In this document: piece after piece, positions 1 to 11,935 of the stretch
How the letters are laid out: each line of letters starts with the position of its first letter
Position numbering within the stretch: position 1 is the first letter of the stretch
From: Congeria kusceri
Taxonomy: Eukaryota > Mollusca > Bivalvia > Myida > Dreissenidae
DNA length: 64,000 nt
Direction: 5' to 3'
NCBI GenBank assembly: GCA_027627225.1
Contig: JAPFQT010000388.1
Coordinates: forward strand, 79,137-143,136
Notes under the pieces: generated by a model
Database searches by the model: none
Told to the model about the DNA's origin: nothing
The model's input: the letters and a program-made list of their open reading frames with translations, nothing else
Translations under genes and position numbers: made by a program

Positions 1-950
1 TAAATAAACATCTGTAAATCCAAATATTAATTTATATTAACATGTTATTAATAGGTCAGTGCTTTTTTTCTTCACCTTTGGAAGAATGCTGGCAGGGCCC
101 TTCAGATGCGGAATTTGATGGCAAAACGGGGGATTTTTTAAGAAAAGCATTATTACATGTTCATGTTCTACTCCGTTATAAATCATTAATTGATTGTTTT
201 GCTGCAAATGATAACTTAGACTATGCACTTATGATGAAAAATTAGCTGGGATTTTTAACGATAATTCCTCTTTCTTAGTCAATTTTTGTCCGATTTTTCA
301 AAATAAAGCTTACATTCTGAGGGGGAATTTAAGGTAACTATGGGAGAAAAATATATACCTTTTAAGCAGGGGAATGGGGCATAATTTCGACCCCAAATAG
401 GCCCTAAAAACACTGTAGTTGTACTCGTATTTATGTGTATCAGTGTAAATGATGTGTTGCAGATTGTAAATGACTGAATATCTAAAAGGAAATGTAAGCT
501 GTAACTACAAGGCGGTAAATATCATACATTTATGATTTTATAAAACCACCAGCATCATTTCCCTTCCATGTTACAATGTTACATGAAGGGCCTTTAAGTC
601 ATTCCGACTACTGAACAGTCCATATTTACTCACACTATTGCACAAAACAGAGTTTACTGTATGGCGAGATTAAATAGCTGAACTTATTTTTAGTGTGTAG
701 AACTTTTCTTTTCAAATAAAATAATGTTGTTCATGTCGTTGTTGCTGCTTCTCGCATGATGATGATAGTGATGATGACGTGCAATTAATTACAATTTATA
801 ACATTACAATTTGCAATTATTACAAATTACCAATATCGCTTTTGCGTTTGTCTGGCAAAAATACTTCGTTAAACATTTTGAATCATTCATTGTTTTGCGG
901 TATTCAATAACTGTGATATCAGAACGGTACCTGGTGGGCGGAGCCTAATA

Positions 951-1039
951 TGCAAGCTTCCGTGCAATAAGTAGAGTGCGGTATATTAAAATTTAGTTTT
1001 AATTCATACGCTCGCTACTTATTGCACGGTAAGCTTGCA
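951..1039. repeat. Long inverted repeat, cruciform-capable
   Basis: Two arms of about 25 bp (TGCAAGCTT-CCGTGCAATAAG on the left, its near-perfect complement ending at 1039 on the right) flank a spacer of about 38 bp. The arms differ by one inserted base and one mismatch. It could be a small foldback element or a MITE remnant; no target duplication is obvious. Confidence 0.75.
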
Positions 1040-1314
1040 CTGAATGGACACCTTGCGACAACGCTAAATTTTGAATCGACACACAGGCCAAGCATGTTAG
1101 GAAACGCCCATAGGATCGGCATCGTGGAAAGTTGCGATGTGATAGGTGAATGTGGAATAAAACACTTGTAGCAATATTTGACCTCAATATGTTAATTATT
1201 TAACCTCACCCCGTGGGCTCGTTAAATAACATAGATATTTCGTTAAAAGTATGCTACAACTGTTACATAGCCTTCTCATTACAGAGGTCAACTTGCGAAC
1301 AACACATATAACAT

Positions 1315-1363
1315 ACGATTATAAGAATAATGGCGGCGGTCCGGTGACTATTCCTATAATCGT
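1315..1363. repeat. Hairpin with 15-bp arms and GC-rich loop
   Basis: ACGATTATAAGAATA at 1315 pairs with TATTCCTATAATCGT ending at 1363 with one mismatch. The loop is unusually GC-rich for this AT-rich region (GGCGGCGGTCCGG). Function unknown. Confidence 0.65.
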
Positions 1364-2437
1364 GATGCGATTGTAACTGAAGTGGCGCAGCTCGAACCTT
1401 TATTCTATATGAAGCTAAATAAGTCAACAAAATGATATTTTAACACAGCAAACCACATCAGCAACAACAACACCGGCCCGAACAACTGGATAAAAAACCA
1501 ATATCTGAGCACATTCAGCTACTTTTTCACGTGTTATTAGAAAAATTTAAAATTTAACGATTACAAGACGAAACGACACAATTTCAGGAAAAAGAGAGAA
1601 ATTGCTTTAATAGCATCCTACGTGGAGTCGAGCGCTTTACATTGTTACTTAATAAAAACCAAAACATAGGCATTAGATTATATCTGACGATAATCGAAGG
1701 AAGCATGGGTATTTTATCAACAGCCGATGGCGACAGCAATGATTCGTGATAAATTGCTCGCTACTGGAAGTGTAAGAGACCGCTGCAGACGAAATGCACG
1801 GGAAGCGGGGAATACTATTAGCACACTCGACAAGAGCCAGTGACGCATCAGCGACAGACGGTTATGTGACAGACGGATACATGAATATGGCCTGTGACGT
1901 AGAATTCCAAAATTTGCCTTCTTAGAAAATTATTGCTTCACTGTAACCGGAAATGACGACAGATCGCGTGTACCGGGGTCAAGGTGAACAGTTTACCGGA
2001 TGTCGAGTGTACGATGGTCTGGGGTGAGTCGGGAAGGCGTGTTCGATCAATGTGATAACAACTTGCAGGAACCGGAAGCAAACCATCTCTAAACACGGAA
2101 CATTCTCACACAGCGGTACCTACACACAATTTCTGCATTTCTTTGACAATTGCGATATTCCTTAGGGACGGCAGTGTCCGGGGAAGTTAAAGGGGCATTA
2201 TTCCAGTGCATGTCTGGTGTGAGTTGGGAAGGCGTGTTGGATGAATGCACCACGTCTAACGTTGCAGAAGTATAATGCTTATGTGAATCAGACACATTCT
2301 AGTTATTAGACGAATTTAAATGCAAATTACTGGATTCATGTGATCGTACCACCTTCCTGGATCCTCTAATGTAAACCCCGTGAAAGCATCCGTATGCGCG
2401 CGCAACTAGTCAATCCCTAGAACAAATACTATTATTA

Positions 2438-2486
2438 GGTCGGTATTCCATGTTTCCGTTTTGCGACTGCGTCATCCGACTGCGTT
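2438..2486 (+). repeat. Left terminal inverted repeat of the Harbinger element
   Basis: About 48 bp align to the complement of 7078-7126 with roughly three quarters of positions matching, including shared GGTATTC, TCCG, TGCG and CGACTG blocks. TTA directly precedes it. Confidence 0.8.
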
Positions 2487-3762
2487 CGTCCGTTTAACGG
2501 TAAACACGAAATGTCTTTTAAAAAGACAATCGGCGTTGACATTAATATTGAGATATTATTTTTATCCTTAACATTATACAAGAGGGCCAAGATGATCGGT
2601 TACGTGGCTTCTTGGACCCCAGATTGTTCGGTCTCCACCTGCATAAGAGGATTCCAGCAATTGCGGACATCAACAGGAAATTTCTCAAATACCAAAATTA
2701 ATGTGTGATTCATTGAATAATTATTATGTATATATGTACCGTGAATAAAACGATCATACCAGCCCATGTTTTCACCAGTGATACATGAATAACCTAAATA
2801 ATTTACGTTAACATCATTATTACATAAATTTGTCAGCCAAATATAAGAAATTAACAATGTACGAAAATAATTCCGGGAATGAATGAACATTATTTTGTGT
2901 CATACGCGTATAGTTATTCTTAAGTAATATGCCCATCTTGGAAGTTATCTAAGCCTAATACATACACATTTCGAAATAAATTAACCATTTATACTGTGTA
3001 TCCTAAGGAAAAGCAATCTTCATAAAACATTCAGCGCATTTCAAATAATGAAGACTTTCATTTTTGATAAAACAAATATTACATTAGACTATATAGACAA
3101 TGGCGATTTAAAATACTATTCGGTTGGAATATGATGTATCAAGTGTTTCTGTGTATAATTGGTATTGCAAATAATGTATTAATGCTACAGAAATGAAGTA
3201 AAAGCAACATGAATATCACTTCGACGTATTCCGGGCAAGACTTATTTCACAACATGTTATTTATTAAAATATCTCTTTTATAGATTCATTAACATCTACT
3301 GGAGAAGTTGATAGAAATGTGCAATTCTAATTGTTTCTTAATAGAACACAACCGCAATTCAATTTCAAATTAACATGCACGGTATGTTTATAAACATAAA
3401 TCCCCCATTTATTGAAATATTCGCTCTTATGATTCCCTGTTCGCTATTTAATGCATGTATTATAACAGCTATATACGCGCGCTATTTTAGAATGATCGCG
3501 TTTTGAATTCGCTATCTAGAATCAATTGTTATTAATAGAGCGGGTCAATTTGCCCACTTCATAATTATCGCAAGAAATCTAGGTCAAAAGTGATCTTAGA
3601 CAGCTACGCCGAAAAAATCGGGACAAGCAAAATTTAATAGGGACTATCCCATGTGTCCGATTGCGCTATCCGTCAAGTTGACGAACGTTAAAAATCGCTA
3701 CATGTAGCGACTTTTAGCGGACAGTCGGATCAGCGGATGTCATTAGCAGATAAGACTCCGCA

Positions 3763-6057
3763 ATGAAAAGACGGCGTAACGACCACGCAGTATGCGAAAA
3801 ATTTATTGAACTCGTGAGGAAACAACCTCTCATATATGACCACTCTTGCAAAGAATACAAGGACACAGAATAGTTAATAATACATTGTCGAAGAAGGCGT
3901 TTCCTCTGGGTACTCCGGTTTCTCCCCACAGCACAAGACAACACCAAAATAAAATATTTTTCAGTTAAAATGAATAGCTGGAAATTGCAGCTATGTTTTA
4001 AATTTTTCTCAACTTTCGTGAGTCTCTATAATTATAATTAGATAGGAGTGCTGGGACACACTCCGGGTCCTCACATAATGCAGCCTCAGACACGGAAGGA
4101 CTTGTACATCGTCTGAACTACATAAAGCTACAATATAAATATGTTTATATTGGTTACGTTTTTGTGTCAACAGTTGAAGAGGCAAAAACGAGATGGAGAT
4201 CGCTTCGCGATATGTGTGTTAGGAAAGAGAGAAGCGCAATCAATGAAAAAGTCGGGAAGTGGGGCCACGGCACCGGGGAAGCGATGGATCTACATGGTTA
4301 TGCTTGGATTTTGGGATGTATATTTAAATGAAGCTAGGTATCTGGTCATAGTTTCAACCTGAAATATGTCCACTATTTGTACAAAGACACAGTTTATACA
4401 GAATTATTTTATGAAATTATTAGTCTGAAATGTATAAAACATTCAAAACTGTTCCATTGCATGATAGTGACATCTTAACATAATCAACGCGCTATTTACA
4501 ACAATGTTCAATAGCAACATACGAAGACAGTCATTGTTTTAATCATTATAGTACACAAAAGTAACGTAAAACACCATCATTGTGTCAATTACCGTATGTT
4601 TCAGTTGTATACATAATCATATTATATAGTGATTAAATTTTATGTGATTTGACTTCAGCACTGACAGTAACATGGTGCCAACAGTCGAGGGCGGCGATGG
4701 GAATGAGTCTGTAACAGATACATTGTCAACAGTTGAAAGCCAAAGGTAACTGCAAATTTCAAAATACATGTACATCATTATTCCCATGCGCTTGTGAACT
4801 GTTATAATCCTCACGAATTAGTAACATTTCCTCGGCGAACACGTCTCTCCTGCCAAGGTAATACATTTATTTGTGAAAAGTAAAGCCGGAATTTATCCTT
4901 GTTGTCGCCGCTTCTAAAGATCCGCGCAGACGGATTCTTTGCAGACGTTGTAAGCCCTGATCATTTTCTTCATGATAGTCCGGAAGAATGCTCACAGTCT
5001 GCGAAGCCGTAGTTTCTCTCTGCAGTAGGTTATGAAGGGTAATTGCAGCGTTCACTATCTCTTCCGTTGATTCTGGTTTTAGTGCGAAATATGCCATCCT
5101 TCGGCCAATACCCCAAACGCGCTTTCCACACATCTCCTGACACGAGAAAGTCTATAATTGTATACCCTTTGCTCTTCACTACATCCGCGTCCGGGATTGG
5201 ATTCATGAGATGTTTTTTACAACGGAAATGCTTCGTCGCCAATTATTACATAGGGTATTGGTCCAAGGTTCTCCGCTCCAGGCAATTCTTTGTCAGATGG
5301 GAGTGATAGAGCTTCTTCCGCTTAAGCTTTTCCAAAGTTAGAATGTACAAATATCCCACCCTCACTGTTCTTTGCATACGACCCAATGTCAATCATTACA
5401 AATCGCAAATAAGCATCCACTATTGTCAGTAATACTATTGAAAATGTCCCTTTGTAATTGAAATACATGGACCCAGAGTTGTATGGTGATCTTATCACAC
5501 TATGTTTTCCATCAACAGCTCCTAAACAATTAGGGAACTGCCATTTTGTGTAACATCCATCAGCAATAGTCAGCCATTCTTCTTCCGAGCTTGGCATTTT
5601 CACATATATGGTAGACAGTTTATCCCACAATATGCTGCATACTTCCGGAATTATTCTAGAAATTGTATGATGTCCTACTCTGTACGAGCAGCTAAGCGAC
5701 ATGTATGTTTCTCTTCAGTGGCCAGAAATCTGAAATGTAAATATTATCATGGAACAATAATATATACAAAAATTGTATAACACAATAGTATGATATAATG
5801 CTGCAATAATGCTGCATATGTTTTTATGTATTTCAGAGACCGAAGTGATGACGAAATCGGAACAGATCGACGCTCGTCCATTAGCCCTGTAAACGCCAGC
5901 GCGACAACATCTCGACATAAGGTCCATTCAACATCCATACATTACAACAATGTCTCAACGACCTAAGGGCAGGGAAACAGATCAAATGTCGGCGTTCGAG
6001 TCATCGTTTTTGGAATTGGCTAAAGCACAGTCAGAGAGGCTGGAAATGAAAATCAGT
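3763..6057 (+). pseudogene. MADF-domain DNA-binding protein of the Harbinger element (broken)
   Basis: Harbinger elements encode a second protein with a MADF or Myb/SANT domain that helps the transposase bind DNA and enter the nucleus (family knowledge). Exon 1 starts at ATG 3763 and reads a MADF-like N-terminus (FIELVRKQPLIYD...) to a TAG at 3871; a shifted frame continues beyond. Exon 2 (4174-4337) follows an acceptor TTTTTGTGTCAACAG. It reads EEAKTRWRSLRDMCVRK and then, after a frameshift, KKSGSGA...RWIYM, the second half of MADF, and ends at a donor AG/GTATCT. Exon 3 begins after TATTTCAG at 5837 and reads an acidic and serine-rich tail that needs one more frame change before FESSFLELAKAQSERLEMK and a TGA near 6057. 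Further coding-like sequence follows that stop. Two or more frameshifts and stops make it a pseudogene. Confidence 0.75.
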
Positions 6058-6982
6058 TGAGATGTTACTAGTCACCCAATGGATGCATTTTTTTTTAAAG
6101 TTGCTCCACCCGAGCAAAACAAATGTCTTAGACAAAACAAAGCTGGCTACAAATGCAAATATCTATAATGCTGATCTCATGGATGACGCTTCGATTCCAA
6201 TGAACCTAATGGCCCCGACAAGCAACTCAGCTAGATCCCCGTACGCTCAGCATATGATGCAGGCGCCACATACTCCCACACATACACCAACACCAGCACA
6301 CGCCGGTTTACAAGGGTATACATGCATAACGCGAGCATACATGGGTGTGGAGCAGCAACACTCTTTGCGCAAAGTGTTCATTTTTATACGTTTTTGAAGA
6401 GATAACACTCTCAAAGCATGACCTTCAAATATTGTTATTTGTTCCATAAACAGCAGATTTATAAAGTACATTGCAAACATTGAACATTTGTTTGACGTTT
6501 AATTTTCTTTTAGTTTGGTAATTCTGTTTTTGTGTTTGTCATTTGTTCATTTATATGTACCGTAATTTAGCAGAAAACACTCTAAAAGTATGCTATTTAA
6601 TATATAGTATGTTAAGTGTACAATAAACGAAATTAATAAAATACATCGTTTTTGCAAGTGCGTTTAATACAATTCAGTACCTCAAGCATATCGCTAGTCG
6701 TTGTTTGGCGTTGAAGGGTTCCCTAGAAGCACATTTCTTACTTATCTCTTCTTCGATTTGTAGTAGGACGTCATTAAACTGCCTTTTGTTCAGCCTGAAA
6801 TAGGTCTGAAATTCCCCAGCGCTTAATGCCAGCTCGCGCACCAAATGATAGTACGTTCCATAAGCTTGTCGGTTGCGAGTTATTCTTCTCACCTACCACC
6901 TGTGTCCGCGCTTTCGTTGTAGCCTTTTAATTCCTCCGGCCATCAAAAACAAAAAATGATTCAAATCGTCATTTACAGACAT
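4867..6982 (-). pseudogene. PIF/Harbinger (HARBI1-like) DDE transposase, broken
   Basis: Exon A (6982-6681, minus) starts MSVNDDLNHFLF, runs through RKRGHRW, has TAG at 6890-6892 where a second tryptophan is usual, then YYHLVRELALS...FQTYFRLNKRQF and LAICLR before a donor AG/GTACTG. The intron spans 6680-5730 and ends TTACATTTCAG. Exon B continues FLAT, shifts frame, and then shows the DDE core: FPNCLGAVDGKH with the first Asp, SGSMYFNYKGTFSIVLL, and IVDAYLRFVMIDIGSYAKNS with the second Asp. TAA interrupts at about 5322. GPIPYVIIGDEAFPL follows before another frameshift, then a degenerate C-terminus to 4867. The usual V-E-N motif with the third acidic residue reads C-G-K. Nuclease activity is therefore lost. 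Confidence 0.85.
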
Positions 6983-7077
6983 TGTTCTTATAAAAGTGTC
7001 TGTTTGCAAATGAACAATCGCGAGCAGAAATCGTGTACATGGAATAGTGCTTGAGTCAGTGCTAACGGTTGCGATAT

Positions 7078-7126
7078 AACGCCAGTCGCCCAACGCAATC
7101 GCAATCGGATACATCGAATACCAGCC
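7078..7126 (-). repeat. Right terminal inverted repeat of the Harbinger element
   Basis: Its complement matches the left terminus; followed immediately by TTA at 7127-7129, the target-site duplicate. Confidence 0.8.
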
Positions 7127-7273
7127 TTAGCTATAAACAATCGGAGTTTTTATTGCCGATTTCTAAAAAAAGTACTGAAACATTAACAATGAATAACTTT
7201 TTTATGCTAAATAGTATATCTTTATAATTACGATTACAAAATCATATATATGCAAGCAACAGCAAATATATAT

Positions 7274-7405
7274 TGATCTCCCCTGTTATGATTGATCTCC
7301 CCTGTTATGATTAACCTCCCCTGCTATGATTGATCTCCCCTTTTGTGATTGATCTCCCCTGCTATGATTGATCGCACTGACATGATTGACCTCAACCTGT
7401 TCTGA
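7274..7405 (+). repeat. 19-bp tandem repeat, about seven degenerate units
   Basis: The unit TGATCTCCCCTGTTATGAT is repeated head to tail, near-perfect for the first five units and decaying to the right. Related isolated units reappear between 7680 and 7790. No coding role is visible. Confidence 0.8.
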
Positions 7406-7473
7406 GCGATCTCTGCTATAATGAAAAATGACGTGTATGGTTGAGGTATGGTTGATACGCGTATCCCATGTAA

Positions 7474-7675
7474 TGCACCTATCGATATTTTCCCCCAGGG
7501 GGTAGCGGCGGGCAGACCTAGGGGAATCTGACGAATGTTTTTTTTTAGGGGGTCTAATTCCCCACTCTTGAGCCAAGCATGTCAAATTCCTGCCTGTCGG
7601 GAATCGCTTGCAGACTAAAGTCCCCTATATGCCCGCCGATCCCCCCCCCCCCGGGAAAAAACATTGAAAGGTACA
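7474..7675. mobile_element. MITE copy 1 (TGCACCTATC family)
   Basis: The element has terminal inverted repeats (left TGCACCTATCGATATTTTC, right ending GAAAGGTACA) and a TAA triplet on both sides. Inner inverted arms with GCGGCGGGCA and GC-rich tracts (including a run of 12 C) give it a foldback structure. It has no coding capacity. Copies 2 and 3 share its termini. Confidence 0.7.
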
Positions 7676-7844
7676 TAAAGTCTGATCACCCCTGTTGTAC
7701 TTGATCTCACCTCAGTCCTGTTGTGATTTAAAAGTCACCTTTAATGTTTGATTTCCTGTTTACGATTTAGCTCCCTTGTTATAATTTGTTCGTGTTAAAT
7801 ATTTAGGCATGTACACTATATGGTGTTATTTTTATCGAATATAA

Positions 7845-8036
7845 TGCACCTTTCGATGGTTTCCCCCATGGGGAAGCGGCGGGCATATACGGGACTTTAA
7901 ACTGAAAGCAATTCCCGACAGGCGGGAATTTGACACGCCGAATTAGATCCCGCAAAATACAGTATCCAAATTCACCTGGGTTTGCCGGCCGTCCCCCCCC
8001 CCCCTCCTCACCTGTGGGACAATATTGATAGTTGCA
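7845..8036. mobile_element. MITE copy 2 (TGCACCTATC family)
   Basis: Begins TGCACCTTTCGATGG and ends TATTGATAGTTGCA. Shares the GCGGCGGGCATATACG block and a poly-C tract with the other copies. Flanks are TAA on the left and TAC on the right, an imperfect triplet duplication. Confidence 0.65.
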
Positions 8037-8184
8037 TACTGTGTTATATACATGTACTTGTTTAGCTCATTTAATTACCTTTCTACGTATTTAGCTAAGA
8101 ATATGTAAATAAAAGTACACCGTAACCGTGATTAAATGAAGAATTATTCCTTGTGGGTTCACTGTAAATGACGCTGTTGTGAGA

Positions 8185-8241
8185 TTATAAGACATTTCGT
8201 ATAAGGCACTAGGTTCCCAGGTTCGAGCCTCCGCTACACCT
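8185..8241 (+). repeat. tRNA-related SINE fragment
   Basis: Contains a RNA polymerase III B-box-like core (GGTTCGAGCC at 8220-8229) within a short tRNA-like context. No intact cloverleaf can be drawn, so it is a SINE or tRNA relic rather than a gene. Confidence 0.4.
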
Positions 8242-11200
8242 TAACCTTCAATGCAAAAGACATGCATTGTTTATTGACCACACGTTCCATGATTTCCCTG
8301 TGCTTAGACACTATCGATCGATGCGCGGAAACTGTCTCTAATTATTCACGTGTCCACTGTCAACACGTCCACTTCAGCACGTGGAAATAGTTTACCAGAA
8401 TCGCAGTTTTAAAAGGGCCCATATTTATAAAGAATCTTAAGCTACTTTCAATTTAAGTTAAAAATAAGTCTACGTTACAATTGGTGTTTGAAACACTATG
8501 CTTTCGATTATGTGCGTCACAAATATGTTAATTAATGTTCACACACTTGAGATTATTTTGCAACTTCTGTGTCAAAGTCTTCAAACAATTCAGAAAATCC
8601 AAATATTACATTTGGAATTTAAGATTTTTCTAAGATTCTCAATACAAGCCCAGAATTACCCATCACTGAAATCGGATATTTTTAATGTACAGCTAACAAA
8701 CCAACGCTATATAGTACTTCCACTGCCAGTGTCATCGCCATCACAGAGTGAACTCACGTCATTTGTTTACAGCCGCAATGCTTGACAATGGTCAACATTA
8801 TTAACATAAATGCACGATGAATAGTCGCTCAGTTTTAATGTTAGCATCATTTTTTCGGGTCTACATGCATACCGTTGCTAACAGACAGACACATAAATAT
8901 AAACTAAAAATCATTAAGAGAGCTCGAGCCCACACCTCTGCCACGATATATTACTCTACTTAACAATATACAACAATTTACTTTGCCAATTAATATTATT
9001 TACCGTTATAGACAGTTTCGTGCAAATTCGTTCTTTTTAAACTATCTGAGGAAGGTTGCCGACAGACGACCAATAAACACCCGACAACAAAATCATAACC
9101 GCCTTAGTGAACGTGACAAAAAAACAACAACAACACAAGAAACAACGGCATCGGTGAATGTGACAAACAAGAAGTATCCGAAGCGAATATAACAAAACAT
9201 GTTTTGCTGCATATTAACTACGTGTTTAAAATACAAATGTACTACATCAATTTAATTAAAAATATAATAATCATTACATGCAATAGACATAAAGATAACA
9301 TTCCCATACATCGACTGAATTACTTTATTTATTGAATACCATCTTCATCCGCACATGTATGAATACGTAACTATAAATGAAAAACAACAACATGGCTGTT
9401 GAATGTTGAAATCACGGTTTGTAGAAGTACTAACAAGTCGTTACTAAGGAGATTTATAAATACGGGATCAGAACAACTTCGCGATCTTTGTTATTTCTTT
9501 GCATTTGAATATTCTCATTCTCAATGATATTAATGTTCTCTACCATCCACATTCCAAGGTTATTCCAGCATTTAATGTATTGCCAATAATTATTTTGATG
9601 CAATTACTGTACGGACGAATGTGTAAAGGTGGATGTTTCAGCACAATTTTGCGTCAACGAGCACTTATACTTGGAATATAGGCTGCACAAGTAGCAGTCG
9701 AAGTCGATTGGTAGTAGAAATTGTAGCACGTGCATCTGTCCTGGGTCCTTATATTACGTAAACAATCAAATTGAGCACTGCTATTCTTAAATCATATAGA
9801 TTTTTAGAATGAAATTTAAATGCATGAATTTGACCCTTATAAAAAAAGTGGTACATTGTGTGTGTTCCTGTTTAATCGCATTGTAAGAATCGCAAGAGTT
9901 TGTAAAATGTGGTTGCACATAGATATTATGTCTAAATTAAGACAATTTCAAATAGCATGAATTTGTTTGCAGAAAAAAAGAATCAGTCTGGTCAATTTTC
10001 ACTTCCCTTTTATTGTCGGAAAATGAATTAAATTGAATTTGCATTACCGGTACATGGTTCCCCATTTACTATGCACAGAGAGGCTCCTGCAGTTTTTCTA
10101 GTCGCCATTACTCGATCGGTGAACGCAACATACACAAAGCCAGAGGTATGTATTGTTGACAGATACTGTGAGAGAATGTCACCGCTAAATCGTTTAGTAT
10201 TAGTGATTTGTAACCTGTTGAGTTGTTGTTAATTTAAGCTCTTTATAAAGAAGTTATTCCGCAACCACTTTTTGTGGCATGCTACATTGTTGCTGCACAA
10301 ATTTGTAGATAGAAAAGCCTTTTGAAGCCGTGTTGGTCCTTAATGTAAGACAATTTAGTGTTATTATTGTCATTTATGTACAATTCTCTTTTTCCACTGT
10401 TCATAATGGAAAACTTACTACAGTTTGTACCCTATACTAGGCTATAGTCTATTATAGATTCATACTTAATGTCAGTTCGTATACGTTAGGTTTTATCATG
10501 TGTCAATATGTTCTCTACACGTGCATCTTCTAAGAAACATGCCCATTTTGATTACTTTAACATTTGAGGTGAAATGTTCACCTTTAGGCTTCTTTGTTTA
10601 CTTATTTAGTATTTTGGCTATATTTTGCTTTGTAACATTACATTGACTGTTAAAAGTCTATTATTAATGTGAAACTGGGATTAAACGCATTTGCTATCTA
10701 TTCTGATTATCGTATTTACATGTCTAGTCAAATTAATTGTCAAGTTATATTATATCTGTTCATTTTGTTACAGCTTTTCGGAATAATAAACCAATGAAGA
10801 AACTAGTTGCTGCGTTCTGGTACAGATACAGTTCCATCCCAGGATAGGGAATTGATGTGCAGTTATTCCATGTAGACACTTACAGAGCTAGTAATTGTAT
10901 GACCACTATTTAAAATTCTAGTCACTATATGCCATTGTTCTATTCTTTTATCTAGGCTCTCATAAATTATTAATTATTTCATGGGCAGTTTGAGACAGTA
11001 CAGAACATTGGGAAATTCCATTTAATTGTGAAAATGTTTAGAGAAACTGTAAATTTGGCTGAAATTCAGGATGTACAGTACAGATGTAGTGAAATAGATA
11101 TTTAACTTGCTGTCACAGAGTCGGAATGTTAGATGCGAGTAATTACTTGGCGAATCTAAGTGGAGTAATGCTGAGTGGTAGCTGATAATCGCCCAGAATC

Positions 11201-11669
11201 CTGCAGAGTTACGAGAACGTGTACAACTGATAGACAACTATTTTATATATTTGCGCAATACACAGCTTTACTTCACGTCCACTTGCCTCTCATTCAGAAC
11301 CGAGTGGGCTCAATACATATACATGCTAATTTGTTATCAGAAGGTAAATCAGCTAAATGACATTAACAAAAATGTTGCAGCTGGCAAAAAATAAATAGAA
11401 GGTTATATTGAACCTAACAAGGACATTTGATTCTGCATGGAGTGACATTGCTTGGAAATCATACATTTAAAAAAAACTCAGATAATGCAAATTGTAATAA
11501 AAACCTTTGTAGTTTTAAGTGTGTAGACTAAAAAATATTTTTGACCACCTTCATAGATGTGTATTACTTTATAATCGTACATGGCACAGATGTACGTTTG
11601 TGAGTTTCCTAGACTTTCGAGCTTGATTGAAGCGAAGAGATACATGTACCATTATTTCTTGGATTTCAG
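8242..11669. other. No gene seen
   Basis: AT-rich sequence with only short non-family open frames. A possible donor (CCAGAG/GTATG at about 10145) and acceptor (TTACAG near 10773) could mark untranslated exons of the gene whose coding exons start at 11670, but nothing coding supports this. Confidence 0.5.
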
Positions 11670-11760
11670 AACCTGAAGGGATTCGCAAGGAGCAAATACG
11701 TCAGGAATGTAGAGACCCTGTGCTTGCAAAATGGGCAAAACTTGTCACTCGATATCTTTG
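11670..11760 (+). CDS. Candidate coding exon, unrecognised gene (exon 1 of a phased set)
   Basis: It is bounded by an acceptor (GGATTTCAG) and a consensus donor (G/GTATGT). The open frame reads PEGIRKEQIRQECRDP and VLAKWAKLVTRYL, a charged helical-looking stretch, and leaves two bases (TG) that complete a Trp codon with the next exon. I do not recognise the family. The matching phase with the exon at 12814 is the main support. Confidence 0.55.
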
Positions 11761-11935
11761 GTATGTTGCTGAAAAAAATGCCTTTTTGAACATTACAGTA
11801 AGACATATGTTCATTGTTTGTCTATGTTTGTAGGAGGCAACATTTTAGTAAATAAAAAACTCCTTAAGTTTAATGTTGAATTGTAACAAATAGTCATTTC
11901 AGTATTATAAGGTAAGATAAACACTGCTAGTTATG

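Larger units (their letters stand above)
1..2434. other. No gene seen; unique-looking AT-rich DNA with two palindromes
   Basis: Only short open frames without family resemblance are present. The stretch holds two palindromes (listed separately), a short GAT-rich patch near 760, and a weak pair of related segments around 2020 and 2225 that share a GGGAAGGCGTGTT core. I see no exon borders, RNA gene or recognisable element. Confidence 0.6.
2438..7126. mobile_element. Decayed PIF/Harbinger DNA transposon, both ends present
   Basis: The 4.69-kb element is bounded by related terminal inverted repeats that start with GG (left GGTCGGTATTCCATG, right complement GGCTGGTATTCGATG) and by a TTA trinucleotide on each side (2435-2437 and 7127-7129). 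A 3-bp TTA/TAA duplication is the hallmark of PIF/Harbinger. Inside are the two genes this superfamily carries: a MADF/Myb-type DNA-binding protein on + and a HARBI1-like DDE transposase on -. Both have stops and frameshifts, so the copy is dead on its own. A TIR-like block also occurs inside at about 3641-3675 (CATGTGTCCGATTGCG), suggesting a subterminal repeat or a nested shorter end. Confidence 0.85.

Noticed and set aside
42..245. 67-residue + frame and overlapping 63-residue - frame at the window start
   Set aside because: No exon borders, family motifs or codon pattern distinguishing them from chance.
4867..5702. Intact Harbinger transposase
   Set aside because: In-frame stops, several frameshifts and loss of the expected third acidic residue.
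6062..6397. 111-residue + frame with Pro/Thr/His repeats after the MADF exon
   Set aside because: Could be a decayed tail of the MADF gene, but the start lies after a stop and in another frame, and the HTPTHTPTPAH part is low-complexity; not called separately.
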